From positions 1-64,000 of the forward strand of contig NW_026570254.1 in NCBI RefSeq assembly GCF_019649055.1: DNA of 64,000 bases, read 5' to 3'. The position numbers and the translations under genes are program-made. This DNA comes from Paramacrobiotus metropolitanus (Eukaryota; Tardigrada; Eutardigrada; Parachela; Macrobiotidae). Every line of letters starts with the position of its first letter. The first letter of the stretch is position 1. This document shows positions 33,601 to 46,635 of this stretch, piece after piece. A model generated the notes under the pieces. That model was not told the origin of the DNA. It saw nothing but the letters and a program-made list of their open reading frames with translations, and made no database searches.

Positions 33601-36600
33601 ATATCGTCGCCGAGAACTACACTTTGCATACTGTATCTGCAAACTGGCAAAAATATACCTAACTAAAATCATGTATATGTACCATAAAAAAATATTTTGA
33701 CAAGAAATCAGTAATATAAACCCAGTAACTCAGTATTATTTTCAAAAGAAAAAAACGAAACAAACGAAATTTTAAAATCGTAATATTTCTTTATTTCAGA
33801 AATGAATTAAATAGATCCCAGAAAAAGATCGACATTTCAGTACTAAGCAGCCTGTATAATTATTACACGTTTTGCTTGATTCGTTTCTAGGTCTGTAACT
33901 AGTAACTACCAAGCTGGCACAGTTCAGTGCTTCACTGCCAGCCCATTAATATTAGGCAGTAATAATTTATTCGCGGACGGAAACTTGATCTATTCGCAAG
34001 CTTTTCTCTCTGCGACTTCGATACGATGCCTATGACTGCTCGAGACCTGCAGTTCTATGCACCCACCGATCAGCAGCTAAATAAGAACTGCAAGTCTTCC
34101 CATCTCACCAGCTACGATCTGCTATGTACTAGTAATAGACAGTCTTGTATGTCCACCTTACACTACACAATCATATTTTTTAGTCAAATTCGGATATATT
34201 GTGACATTTCAAAAGTACTGCCAATAACCTATCAATAGTTGCGGTGCAATTTACAGCAATAATTATATCAATCGGCACCTTCTGCGGCATAAAAACGAAA
34301 AATTATTGTTGAAATTAATAGTGAAATCTTGTTTCCGAGTATTTATTTCATTTGTATTGTCAAAATCCATAAAATCGAATAACCAATAACCGTACACTTG
34401 CACACTCGTTGTGCTTAAATAAGTTAAATTCCAACTTCGACCGTAATGAGCGCAATAAACTAAATTTTAAATATATTTGTATTACCCACAATTACAAAAA
34501 CAATATCCCGACTGTAGCGATGTCAGCTGTATGGCACTTTCGTTCTCTCCAATAATCTATACGAGTACGGTACCGACCATACGTAGCATCTATCAGGCTA
34601 TCAGCCATCAGTAAGACCATCTTTTTCTCCCCGCGGCTCCAATTACCGACTGCATTTGTTATCTTTGCATACAGAATGTAGTTTACCTGGTAAAGTGTCA
34701 CACATAATTAAACTCTCAGTTCTTTGTTACTAGCTCGCAGAAATGCCGGCGCAACGGAACAACCTATAAGACCACTGAAAACGATGATTGTTGAAATTGT
34801 TGTTCATACCAAACCAGACCAAATAACGTTCTCCCTCTGTAAACAGTCAACACCATCCATAACATTACTTATACACTGCCCAATGGTATTATAAAGCTTT
34901 AAGCATGATGCCTCGAAATACGATTCCATGTCCAGTAATCGTTTTAAACACCTAAGTCGGCTAAGTTATAATTATGCCCAAATCACGAGGAATCTTCTTT
35001 AAATTATTTCAAAAAATACAACCTTCTGCGAAAAATTAAGCAACAAGGTGGTTTTTAGCACTTTATAATTCAACAAGAGAAAAATCAGCTCGTGAAATTT
35101 TTTTCTCACAAATCAACCAAGTATGGTTTTGTCCATGCATGCTAATAAAGTGTTTCAACTTTAGTAACTATAAATACTAAAATTAATCGAATTATAGTAT
35201 TTGCCACTTATTACAGTATGTACAGAAGTGCAGCATTTATTGCAGTACAGTTACTACAGTACACACGCGCAACGCATACCCCACACATTTACAGACGACA
35301 AAGAGCGTAGGACTACAGGAGAGAGCGATTCAAAGCTGGGCAATTGCGATGAAGACGCGTTTGACCGTTTTATCATTCCCTCTTCGTTCCACTTTCCATC
35401 ATGGGCAAAAGAGTTGCAGCTATGGAACATCGTGCATATTTGTACAACATCTATCGGATACCGAGCATGTCGGCCAGGATAACCATACAACGTCAAACTG
35501 GAATTTTTTCAAAGTGGATATAAAGGCACTCACTCGTCTTCCTACACGAGAAACGCCCATAGATTTCAGTTAACACCAACTGCACGTACGGTTTACATGG
35601 CAATGTGTCGAAAAAAGCACACTTATCCGGAACCACAAAAAATAATAACTTCAGAGAGTTTGCTGACTGAAATCTAAAGCGTTCAGAAAATACGAGAATT
35701 AATATTTCAAGGACACAGTTGCAAGAAAACCCGACGTCGACTTCAATAATAATAACGATACTGTAATTATTTAATTATCCAAAATTTTCCTCATAAATTC
35801 TACGCTGCTTTTACCATCTACTACGCAGTATGCTGCAATTTCACCATCTACGGCAAGAGTAGTTTCGCGGAAGCTGCAATTGCAAATATGGTAATGCGAA
35901 TCTCAATGTCATAACGCATACGCGCATACAGATTGTGTAGTTTCTTTACTGCCAATTTATAGCTACGCGCCTGCAACTGAAATGTTGGCCCAGAACAAAC
36001 TTAAGTTTAATGCAGTTTTCGCTGAACCAATGCGTTTTGCAGATGTCACCTCATTCATCATTACTAAATCTTCAGGCGGCAACTTGATCTATTCTTACCT
36101 AAATCTAGACAAGTTTTTTTCCTGATTATTTTGGTGTACCACTGTACAGGCGTATATGCGCGTATAACGTTTCTCTTGTCGTGAGTCAGTCGCTTATACA
36201 TTACTAAGAACTGCAATTATTGAAAAATAACCAACTGCACCATTATTACCGTAGCCACACTTCAATCCGGATTTGCTTAACTTTTAATGGTTTAATTCTT
36301 AATAGCTATAACGGTGCATTAATCTTACAGTGAGTCGCTGAGTTTTCAAGAGAGAAATTTTCGGTGCTTACAGCTTAATATATTATCGAGAAAGGACAAG
36401 GAAAGGTTTAACCATAATTTATACACCAAATCATTCCATGTTTATTTTCGGATTCAGTGCATCCGACCACATCGAAGCGCCCATGCCAACACCCAAGCCA
36501 AAACATACCCATCGTTTGACAATGCAAAGGCACTTGTGATTTGTCTCCTTGTTAAGCTATTCTGCTATTGTCTTGCGTTCTTTTAAATAAACGCCGCGAA

Positions 36601-38378
36601 AACCGTAGCTAGCTTCTCGGCGCCACTTTCCGATTAACGTCCTATTTACTAAAAGAGAAACGAAGATGATAATGAAATTAACATGACGGTCTGATAGCAA
36701 TATTATGAAATGCAAATCACATGCAAACAAGAAAATAAAAATACTAACTGGCACATTCCTTTTGTTCAGTTATTTTTTCCAGTAATATTGTAATAATTTG
36801 CTAATATCTGAAATACATATGTAATGAAACAAAGACAAGATACTACAATATCCACTGGCGTTTGATAATAATTATTGGCAGGGTTGGTCTGTACCGATAG
36901 ATATCTTGATGACGTTAGACGGTTACAGTAAATGTAAAATACCACAGATTCAGAGTCTCAGAGATAAATATACATATCTATACAATATGGTAATATGGGA
37001 GACTGAGAGTAAGTTATAACCTCTATAAATTTACCGGGACGGTTTTTTGCTTGTTTCATGGTTTTTGTGTGCCGTAATTTTAGCCCGAACGTAAGCTTAA
37101 CCTAAATTTGTGCAAATTATCTGTAAATTAATTTAGAATGTATGATGATAGCCTGTATCACTGTGTAAACCAGTAAACGTATATAACATTAATGATTAAT
37201 TTTATGTTTTGTACTCCTACTAATCACATTTCCATCTTCAGGCCTTACCGTGCTTAAGTTATAATCAGAAGTTCAAGCAGTGATGCGAGGAAAAATAAAA
37301 GATTAATAAACCAGGTGCCGATTTTCAGATATAAATGAGTATTCCGTTTAAAATCCGAACATTGCACAACGCTTCAGAACGATGTGATCATAATATTATT
37401 ATTATCCCAGCAGAACCGTTAGTCCTCCCAAGGAAAGTGATAATGATATGCAGCATAATTCGTAATCCCACCCGATAACAATCATACCACAGCATATACT
37501 ACATGTCAATTATCGAAATCTTGTACGCACAAAACAAACATGAAAAATTTACCAACTGGATCCATTATTCCAAATTTTACAGTAAAGTAATATTTACTGC
37601 ATACAATAGTCCATGGTGCACGAGCTCAACAAAATGACAAAATCTGCTGTCACGCAGGCAGCTGAATGCTTTGGTTCACTTCAGGAGTGTAATACAGGCT
37701 CAGGCTGCATGTTTGACTGCTTTCAAGCTAACCATAAGACCGGTTTCGTGCTTTCGCGTGTTTTATTGTATTGTACCACTTTCAGTACGAGTACGAGTGC
37801 AGTATTCACCATCTGCACTGTGTTTATGGTTAACAGTACGTCGACCGCGTCGTACAACAGATCGATGAGTTTAATACAGTACGTACTAGTGAGTCTGAGT
37901 ACGTGCTTTTCCAGTTCACCAAATCAATGCCATTATTTTTGCAGTGGTATTGGCGCTCGCTCGGTGCACCGATGCGGCTATCAACCACCGCTAGTACATT
38001 TTATACTGTATTAATTAAAATTAATTAAAATATGTACTGTTCAATTAGAGTAGCACTGGCCAAATACAGTACTCCTAATGGTAAGTCCTATGTACGGTGG
38101 GAAAGAATAATAATAAGTACAGCAATGATATTCCTATGTACAGTACAGTATTCGTCTGTATTCCTACGTACAGTAGGAGACGTAGGAATAAGTCTAGGAT
38201 GCACCGCTGTCAGTAGGAGTAGGGCCGCAGTAGGCATACAGCGCGAGCTATACCCGCGCGGGTATATATAGCCGCTACGGTTTATTAATAATTTTGTCAA
38301 TCAACTTTGCGGTAGGAGTGTACTATGTACGATGCACCGCTGTAGCAATTTTCTTTGGATTTAAATATTAATTTTATC
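30622..38378. other. Gene desert of about 7.8 kb upstream of the ZNF608/609 gene
   Basis: AT-rich DNA with no ORF that looks coding and no RNA gene I can identify. Genes of this developmental-regulator family often have large upstream regulatory regions and non-coding 5' exons, which is the most likely content. Between about 37.7 and 38.4 kb the DNA becomes unusually rich in GTAC and short repeats. Confidence 0.45.
38249..38270. promoter_or_regulatory. Perfect 18-bp palindrome abutting a TATA-like run
   Basis: TATACCCGCGCGGGTATA (38249-38266) is a perfect palindrome and runs straight into TATATAGC. It could be a protein-binding palindrome or the TATA region of an unseen transcript. No gene directly follows it. 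Confidence 0.3.
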
Positions 38379-38380
38379 TA

Positions 38381-39129
38381 CAGCCCTGCTACGCCAAGTT
38401 GGGACAGTAACAAAAATTTCTCCTGTACGACTGTTGATGTATAAAAGTCTTCCATAATTTTTTTATGATTGAGTTTGACTATGACTTTGATCAATAGCAA
38501 CTTATTAAATTATGTTTTTATTTAAAAAGCTACAACGCCGAAAACGGGTGCATTTCACTTTTTTCCAAAAAAGCGCACTGCTTACTAAAAGATCACCATG
38601 TGTAATCAACAGAAGTTTAAAAATTCTGGAAAATTGAAAAAATCCAAGTGATATTGCGATTTACTAATGGTCCCTTCCTAACATCTGTTTAAGCTTTCAC
38701 TTCTTCCCTAAAGTGAGATCAGCGCGCTAGGCAACCACATTCTTCGGGAGGTACCTTTTAACATACAAGTCTATGGGTGATATATCTTTATTCGCGCTAA
38801 CCTAGCGCACTAATCGCGTAAGACTCTTTTGTTAACCCGTCCTAGGCACCTTGTCGGTCACTGAAAATATTTAAAAAAAGTTCACGCAAAAACATTGCCT
38901 GGGGATTTTACAAGAATTGCCGGTATAAGCGGTCCGATGATGACCCCTACCCCATGCCCTTAATTCGCCCTGTTTCCCAACCGACGTACCAAAAGATTCT
39001 GATTTTGATATTGCCAGATGCACAACAAAAAGTTATACTAGAAAAGTGCAAAGAGCGACAGAAGACGGCAAAAAAGAATATCTTAATAATTTGTTTTCTA
39101 AAGTGTCCCAACTTGGCATAGCAGGGCTG
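38381..39129. mobile_element. Non-autonomous Tc1/mariner-type element with TA target site
   Basis: The left end (38381 onward, CAGCCCTGCTACGCCAAG then TTGGGACAG) is repeated inverted at the right end (up to 39129, TGTCCCAACTTGGCATAGC then AGGGCTG). About 27 positions match with a single difference. A TA dinucleotide flanks both ends (38379-38380 and 39130-39131), the target duplication of the Tc1/mariner superfamily. The 749-bp interior shows no intact transposase, so this is a MITE or a decayed deletion derivative. Confidence 0.85.
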
Positions 39130-39131
39130 TA

Positions 39132-39711
39132 GCTTCGCTTGCGCCTTGCAGCTATCAGATATGTAGATGGGGTTTCAAAATTACTGCTTTCTTCGTGCGC
39201 ACCAAGAGGCAAGAAGTACTGAACGCAATAATCCGCAGAAGAAAACAAAAAAAACAAAACAAATAAGTCATGTTTCCGCTTTTCCGAACATCCCACTTGG
39301 TTTTTGACTGTCTGAGTCAAAACCATTGGAGTTGGACGAAAACAGGTAATTCAAAAAAACAAACTTATAAATCAGGGTTTTCCAGTACAGCACTACTTAT
39401 CACAAAAGTTTATTTATTGTTATCTCGTTAATATGACAATGTACAATACTTACATACTCGTACATAATACAGTACTATAGTTATGACAATCTCGTGCATA
39501 ATAATCAGTATCAATTGGATACACGTCTTCTCTTCGCGACATCAAAAAGTTCGAAGACCAGAATAAAGCAGAATGCTTCCGCTGCACAGACTGCCTGAAT
39601 AATTTTATCAGAAAAATACAGCTTGTAAAAAATTTGAATAACGTATTCATGAGTGCAGCGATTCCTCGCTTTAATACATTTATCACAAACATAAAATTAC
39701 GACTAAACACT
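39132..39711. other. 3' flank of the WDR91 gene
   Basis: No gene recognised. The complement of AATAAA on the minus strand (TTTATTTATT near 39410) is a plausible polyadenylation signal for the WDR91 homologue, giving a 3' UTR of about 300 bases. Confidence 0.4.
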
Positions 39712-42700
39712 TCATGCCAAATGCAACAGCCGAAACCATCGGATACTTCCATCATTGTATCCAATAATACCCGTGCTTTTATCCTGATAAGTACACCAGT
39801 CCAAACTGGTAGCCAAGGAATTCGGACGTTCAATATACAAAAAAGAATTCATACGTCCTTTGATCTGAAATTGCAAGCAACAGTAACAATTTTAAAAAAT
39901 CTGTATATAAATACTGAGATAATTCATTTAAAAATTTGCACCTTATATACTTTGGCCCCATTTCGACACCGTACAAGAATGAATGAACCGTCAAAGTTCG
40001 AAGCAAACGCGTGCCGGAACGGATACGGAACTCCATTTTCAGGTAAATTAAGAACCATTTCTGCCAGCTTCCGGCAGCCGAAGGACAGGTAAGATATCAC
40101 TAACTGCAATCAAAGTGAAAAATGCCATCACAAAAAATTGGCATCCTTGTCATTGCTGTCGTGCCCTGATTTACCTTGGTATCATCTCCGACTGATAAGC
40201 AAAACGACTCATCCTTCAAGTAGTCTACCTGCTGCACAGTAGCGGTATGGACCATAAATTTCGTTCCAAATTTTTGAAACTTTATATCTATAACAAAGAG
40301 CGTTTGGTTAGTATAGTAAGTTACTAGTAGTATTATTAACCAAATCAACAAAAACTCCTGCAACGCTTTAGAATCGCTTACTATATTCACAAATTTCTCC
40401 GGTATTAAAGCCGCATAACAATACTGACTTCTCTGGATGAAAACTACAAGCTGTCAAGTGGGAAGCGTAGCGAAGTTCATTTCGTATGGTGAATGTTGCC
40501 AAATCAATCACGAAAATTCCGTCTACAGATATAAGAATACTTCCTTCGTAATTTCAGTTTAGTACAAAGCACACATAAGAATGGTTTTTCTGCATAGAAC
40601 ATCCAGAGTTTCCTACACTGGGACTCCGCACTTCCACTGGTACCGCAAGCGATACAGCCGCCATCTCTAGAAGGATGTGTCGCCAGTACCGTCACTTCCG
40701 AACCAACATTGACCTCCATTACCACGGTTCCGTTGCCACCATCTACCAAAGAAATGTTTCCTGCCGAATCCCCAATAACAATCTGCAACATTCTGATTTG
40801 TTTTCTCCATACACTCTATCAAGAAAAACATGATTATGTACGTACTAAATCGTCTGATTTCGAACTCCAGCGTAAACACGTAATGGTACTACTGGAACGA
40901 TACGTCGACAACAATTTCGTTGCCGGCGGGATGCCTTTCCACACCTTCATACATCCCTTAGTATCCACGCTGGCAACTTTTGTAGCGCATGGGGAAAAGA
41001 TACAGTCAGTAACAGCCGCATCATGACTACCAAGATCTTCATTGCAGACCATATGGAATAAATATTCAGCTGATTCGCGAAAGGGCAAGTTATTACTGAT
41101 CCACTTCACTTCGTGTTCCTTTTCCGCTGAAGAAATTGGTCTAGAGGGAGAAGTGACGGTTGGTTCTGACAAGCTGTGCGATGAGCCAACACGAGTCGGT
41201 TTTGGTGCCGGTATCGGGACGCTGGACTCGGAAGCGCTGCTGTGTTGCCGGGGTCTCGTTGTTGTGTTAACCGGAGATGTCATGCCAGAATTGGGCTCCG
41301 GTGTTTCCGATACGGGTTCCGTAAAGATCGCTTGTGGCAGAGATCTGGACTGCATGGTGGCGATAGCTCTGTTGAATTTACTCCGAAGATGTTCTGACCG
41401 CGAACCACTTTTGGACAACGTTGCGAACGATGGTCTTTTCGAAAGAAACACAATCTATTATGGCCAGTGCAATTGAAAAATTAAATATTGTCAGTTTTAT
41501 AACTATTTTATGAAAATAAACAAATCCCGAAAAAATTCAACATCGTACCAACAAATTCTGTTCTCAATAAATTCATGCAAACAAACCATTATTAGCAAGA
41601 AAACCATTTCGGCAAAAAAACGTTTAACTGTCGTCTGTGGCTATTTCGTCTAATACTGGCCGCGAACGGCGTTTGTATCGTCGGCTAAGATGTCTTGGAA
41701 AAACTCAGTACTCAGTAGCGTAAGATATACGCCAGTCGCAATAAACAAATAAATTTTTTAGTCTGTAGCGCTGCATTTAGTTGCTTTGGCGGATATCGGG
41801 CTACTTTTTATGCTCAACATTTTTTTATATTTAATTAGCAATAAATTCATAAGGCTAAAGGAAACCTTTGTCTGCGCTGTATCGTAATAGTGTTTTTTTA
41901 CCTAGCAATATTTCGTAGTTCGTACTCTACACGTAACCTTACCCAGAACGTCCAAAAGTAAATCCTCCCTGCAGTTTTCTTTCATTAGACTTGTGCTCAG
42001 AAGGAGTATCTTGCCGGGCAAACGTCTTCATCTCTGGCAATAATTTCGAAAAATCGGCAAACCCGACAAAGAAATCTAAGTGGCTCAGATAACGTCAGAT
42101 TAATAAACACAAAATTATGAATTACTGTGAGCTAGCAGTGACGTCGTAGCAGTTTGGAAAGCGGAGCTGATGAAGTTGTACAGAGAAATCGTGAATGTTT
42201 CCTGCCAGAATTTCGTGCAATATTTGGCACAAAGAGAATCACTTTCTGGATGTTTGATGTACGGGATTTCTAAAATTAACAACAAGATAATGCACCGCAC
42301 GGAATGAACCTGTACACTATGTCACACATAGCTCAGATTTTGTTTTATTTCACTTATTAGCGCAAGTTATCCAATTAAAATTAAATTCAAAGTCTTACGG
42401 AACCAGTTTCGCAGATCGGGATCTTGTCTCATTCTTGGTGAATTCATCATATGTTCCAAAGCTTCTTGAGCTTTCTTAGGCTGATTTCTCATTACCGCCG
42501 TAACCATTAAAAATTTGAACATTCTCGTTTCCAACGAGGCTGCGGCTTTGCCATGCTCCGAATGTAAACGGGAAAAGATCCTGGAGAATGATGACAAATC
42601 ACTTTATTCTGGGCAGCTTAATATGACACTGCCGAATACTCGAACAAATAAAGGAAGAAGCCCTAAACTTTGCACGAACAGCATACCTTTTGTCCAGCTC

Positions 42701-42969
42701 CTGCCACAACTGTACAAGTTCCTGCATGTGCAGATTCAAGATGCACTGATTGATGTAATCCACCGTTGCATCGATCTGACAATATTCAGCAACGTTGTGC
42801 AGATATACTCAAATAAATGACTGCTGAGTATTCGACGTACATTTGATATTTTGTCATTTTTCAGCTCTCCTCGAAATTTTTGCAGTGTTCCTGTGAAACC
42901 CCTCTCAGCCAGGTGATCCGAAACCCACTCGTTAAAATGCTGGTAATCATTTTGGAGGAGACGAGCCAT
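39712..42969 (-). CDS. WDR91: WDR91 homologue, endosomal RAB7 effector
   Basis: In mammals WDR91 binds active RAB7 and limits PI3P production by the Beclin/VPS34 complex, driving early-to-late endosome conversion. Minus-strand exons: 42969-42841, 42775-42687, 42580-42399, 42269-42126, 42075-41943, about 41434-40846, 40782-40638 (or -40632), 40522-40382, 40287-40175, 40103-39942 and 39864-39712, about 659 residues (human 747). The N-terminal helical region matches human WDR91 (HFNEWVSDHLAERGFTGTLQ; WFQIPYIKHPESDS; FWQETFTISLYNFISSAF). A disordered Ser/Pro/Thr-rich linker follows. The seven-bladed WD40 part runs from SHDAAVTDCIFSPCATKVAS through IVIGDSAGNISLVDGGNG and DGIFVIDLATF to SLDWCTYQDKSTGIIGYNDG. 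It ends LLHLA where human has LLAHKA. The start of the linker exon (41434 or 41451) and the donor at 40638/40632 are the uncertain junctions. Confidence 0.88.
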
Positions 42970-43179
42970 GTCAGCCCAGCAGATGCATCGATCACTAGAA
43001 AAACACCCCAGATTAGTGCACATCCGAAGTTGCTCCGATTCTGCAACACTCGTACTTACGGGTTTAGCAGGTACTCGCAAATCAGAAAGATAACTAGTAT
43101 AGAAGGTCGTAACCGCCCTTATTGCAAGCGAGCGAGCATGTAAGTTTTTTTGTTGTAAAAAACTTGGCACGGTGAGACA

Positions 43180-43376
43180 ACAGGCCCGCCAGAAAGGGGG
43201 GGCGCACTGGCGGGCGCCCCTTTTTCGGATTTTGACCGCCGGGGCGCATTTAAAGTACTGAAAGGGGGCGGGCCGAGGCTGGCCGACGTGTCACGTGTTA
43301 CTTTTCGCCATACTTTGAGTCCGGCAGACCGCCCCCGGCGCACTTGCGCCCCCTTCCAAAACCTTGTGGCGGGCCC
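43180..43376. mobile_element. Short GC-rich TIR element with 8-bp target duplication
   Basis: Inverted ends GGCCCGCCA (43183-43191) and TGGCGGGCC (43367-43375) enclose a GC-rich, non-coding interior full of GGCGCAC/GTGCGCC-type words. The flanks repeat GTGAGACA directly (43172-43179 and 43377-43384), an 8-bp target duplication as made by hAT-type transposases. About 197 bp long, it sits some 200 bp upstream of the WDR91 start codon. Confidence 0.75.
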
Positions 43377-43450
43377 GTGAGACAGCAACCTAACCAAGTA
43401 GTTAAGAGTCTACCTAGCTTTCTGTATCTTTTGCATATGCTGAGTTACGA

Positions 43451-44395
43451 GGGCCCTTTCATAAGTTTTCGCCTTTGATACGAACCAAAATTAATAAAAT
43501 TATGATCTGATTTTTCAAAAACTATAGCATTCATAACTAGATCATAGGGCATTGGCCGAGGTGATACCTCCCACGGCTGGCGACTGGCATCCGTTCGTGC
43601 AAAGGCACCCAGGCTCAAAATGCCTCGCGTCAATAATGAGTTAACATTTTACCGACCGCGGATTTTCCTTACATATTTCAAGAAATTGCTAAAAAAGAAC
43701 ACTGGAGTTTTATTTCTTGGCGAATTATTTATTCTTTTCCTTGATTCATTGCCATCACGTTCTAACGTTTGTGGACTGGTTAAGCTATTTCGAGCTGGGC
43801 AATCTTCTGTGACGTAGACCAGGGAATTGAGGAACCATACTTTAATGTTTACATCTAGACAACGTCTCTTCTAAAACAGCCACGAACAATAATAATCTCG
43901 TTGAACCATGAAAGCAATAGTAGAGGGATTAAACATTTAGGAAGCAATGGTTTCGAGGAATCGCTGCAGCTCCTCGCAGATAAGCTTGGAGAAGATTGAC
44001 TTTGACACGGTATAGCCTCCGCACGGGGCAACCCCAAGATAGCACGCACCTACACTTTTCGTCCTATCGCTCATTTGTTTTGCAACATCACGCAAGGATA
44101 TCTTGACGCAGCCATTTTATCAACATAGCCTAACCTTCTACTAGTTCAAAATAATTTTCACTTTAAATGCAATATGAGATGTCTAAGAGCAAAAAGCATA
44201 AAAAGAAGAGAAACAGAATTTTTATGGGTTGATCTCCTCTTTACCGCGTCATTTTTCTCTGAATTCGTTTCAAGAATTGGGGAGCAGATGCCTGCACAGC
44301 AGACAGAGTAGAGAAGTAGATTTTATGGATTCGAAAAAGTAAATTTGATTTAGTTCAAAACCGTGCAGCAAAGACTAAAACTTATGAAAGGGCCC
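43451..44395. mobile_element. 945-bp DNA element bounded by 19-bp perfect inverted repeats
   Basis: GGGCCCTTTCATAAGTTTT at 43451-43469 recurs as its exact reverse complement at 44377-44395, and similarity continues about 10 bases further inward with a few mismatches. No obvious target duplication flanks the ends, so the superfamily is open. The interior has only short ORFs with no transposase motif I recognise. Confidence 0.75.
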
Positions 44396-45420
44396 GCTTG
44401 TTTTTGCCACCGCTGCGATGCCGACGCGATACTATCATTTTTATGACGCTTTACGGAATCGAGCCGATACGGTATATTAATTTTAAAACGATTCCTTCAG
44501 CAACTACGGCGCGGGCACTGCTAATGCTTTACCGCACATTGCCCACCATTCCGCTTGTTCTCCGCCGCACTAAATCCTTTACATTGGGATACTGATCTCA
44601 TTTCTTCAGTTTCTCATTTCCAGTACCGATATTTTATTCCCAAAAACCGATAAGACTTATACAGTTAACCGCCAGAGCCAATTCAGTGGCTACGCTCAGC
44701 TTGTCCGTTTATATTGGTTGGGAAGTGTTCAAGCCCGTTTAAGAACCCCAATCCCGGCCATCGTCAGTTCAGATCAATCGTTTTCACGACTGAAATCTGA
44801 AAGCAACCGCTTGCGAAGACAAAAACGATGAATTACTTACTGGAGATATTTTTTAAATGCATCCGCAATTTAGAGCCCTTTTTGGCTGCGGATGCATCTG
44901 CACAACGATTTACAAAAGGAAACGCTAATGCCGGTGGAACCGCACTGGTTCTGAAACACACCGGCGGAGATTTCAAATTTCAGTGTTCAATAATTTTCCT
45001 AATTTGCTGCGAAAACGATTTATCGTTTCAGTACTTCATTCAGTGCTTGTGGTAATAATCCAGGAAAGAAAGTTTTATCAAATTTTCTGTTTCCGTGAAA
45101 AGTGACTATTAAGTGCGGCTTGTAAAGCAACACGCCGAAATTCACCTTCATGAATACCGCTTTCTGTAATCATAACCCTTGGCATGGATCTCTATTATTT
45201 TTCCCCGTTAAGAAACAGAAATGTTTATCAATTAGGTCTATCTTATTATTTTTCAAATTAAATTGAGATGAAACTGTAAATGAGCTCATCTTAGAAGTCG
45301 AAAACTAATGGTGTAGCTCAAAATAAGAAACGTTGATCATTTCTCAAAAAATTCGCAATTTATTTACAAGAATTCAAATTTGAACTTCGATAGAGTTATC
45401 TTTTAAATTCTGTTTAATCT
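44396..45420. other. Gene-free spacer before the tandem-repeat island
   Basis: No recognisable gene, RNA or element. Short ORFs (for example 44828-45055) do not resemble known proteins. Sequence becomes richer in GC words towards 45.4 kb, where the ~180-bp repeats begin. Confidence 0.4.
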
Positions 45421-45449
45421 TTTTTAAAACAAAGGCTGAAAGAAAGTCG

Positions 45450-46190
45450 TTCCGTTCTACTTGCTGCTTTGCTCGCTTCGCTGCGCTTACTCTCGCCGCA
45501 GCTCAGAGTCGCTTCGGCTCCGCTTTCGATTTCCCTAAAAACAGTTACTCGCTACTGTACAGTATCATCACGAAAAGTGAACGTTTAAATTGAACCGTTA
45601 ACAAAACCATTTCCGAAAAAGATATAATAATGATTAAATAAATCTTCGGTTTTACTTTTTGCTCCGCTCGCTGCGCTGCGCTTTCACCGCACTTTTAGCG
45701 TCGCCTTCGGTCTTCGCCTTCGATTTCCGAAGAAACGGTTATTCGCTTCTGTAGCATCGCGATAATGGAACGTTTTGAACTACACCGTTAAAATTTTTTT
45801 TTGGAAAAAAGAAAAATCGGACTCTTTGGTTTATTTGTTGCTCCGCTCGCTACGCTGCGCTTGCTCACGCGCAGCTCGGCGTCGCCTTCGGCTCCGCCTT
45901 CGAATTCTGTAGAAACGGTTATTCGCTTCTGTATCGTCGCGATAATGGAAAGTTTGAACTACACCGTAAAAAAATTTTTTTTGAAAAAAAAAATCGAAAT
46001 CTGAGTTTATTTTCTTGTTGCTGCGCGCTTTTCGCTTCTGCTCATCGCCGTAATGGAAAGTTTGAACTACACCTTAAAAAATTATTTTTGGAAAAGAAAA
46101 CCGAACCCTTTGTTTTATTTGTTGCTCCGGTTTGCCACGCTGCGCTTGCTTGTCAGCTCGGCGTTGCCTATGGCAACGTTTTCAGTTTCA
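45450..46190. repeat. Degenerate tandem repeat, unit about 180 bp
   Basis: A GC-rich core of the type TTGCTCCGCTCGCTGCGCTG, followed by GTCGCCTTCGGCTCCGCCTT and then an AT-rich half (GAAACGGTTATTCGCTTCTG, ...GAACTACACCGTTAAAA), recurs starting near 45461, 45659, 45838, 46018 (core shortened) and 46122 (partial). Spacings are about 198, 179, 180 and 104 bp. The copies are clearly diverged. Confidence 0.75.
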
Positions 46191-46194
46191 ACAG

Positions 46195-46635
46195 CAAGGG
46201 TGACGGCAATCCCTTAACAATAGTTACGGTAACCCTTACCGTGACAGAAACAGAGACGGTTACGGTAACATGTTATAGTTATGGTAGCGTAATATTTATT
46301 ATTGGTGACGCTTAACTAGAGTAGTGAAAGCTAGTAACGCGTTACCATGAGTCATTGCAAAATGAAAGCGGCTCAGTTGATCCTGTAAAGTAAGTGCAAA
46401 TGTAGGTGAAATTGCTAACGATAGTACCGGTTCCTGACTTCGATTAGCATGGTTTGCTACGTCATTCTTTCAAGGTAATGCTACCCGTTATGACCTTAAG
46501 GTGACGTTTGGCTTGAATGACCGAACTCAACTGGTCTACAAAGTTATATACTGGTTGAAGACCTTTGAGTATTTCCAACATTTGCTCAAACAAAGCCTTA
46601 TAATTTGTGAATCATGTTACAAAATTTCGCTGTTT
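46195..46635. other. Spacer between the two tandem arrays
   Basis: Contains a short patch of GGTTACGGTAAC-like words (46220-46275) and otherwise nothing I can assign. Confidence 0.35.

Noticed and set aside
37613-38014. 133-codon plus-strand ORF
   Set aside because: It lies in the GTAC-rich repeat segment with overlapping ORFs in other frames and lacks any protein signature.
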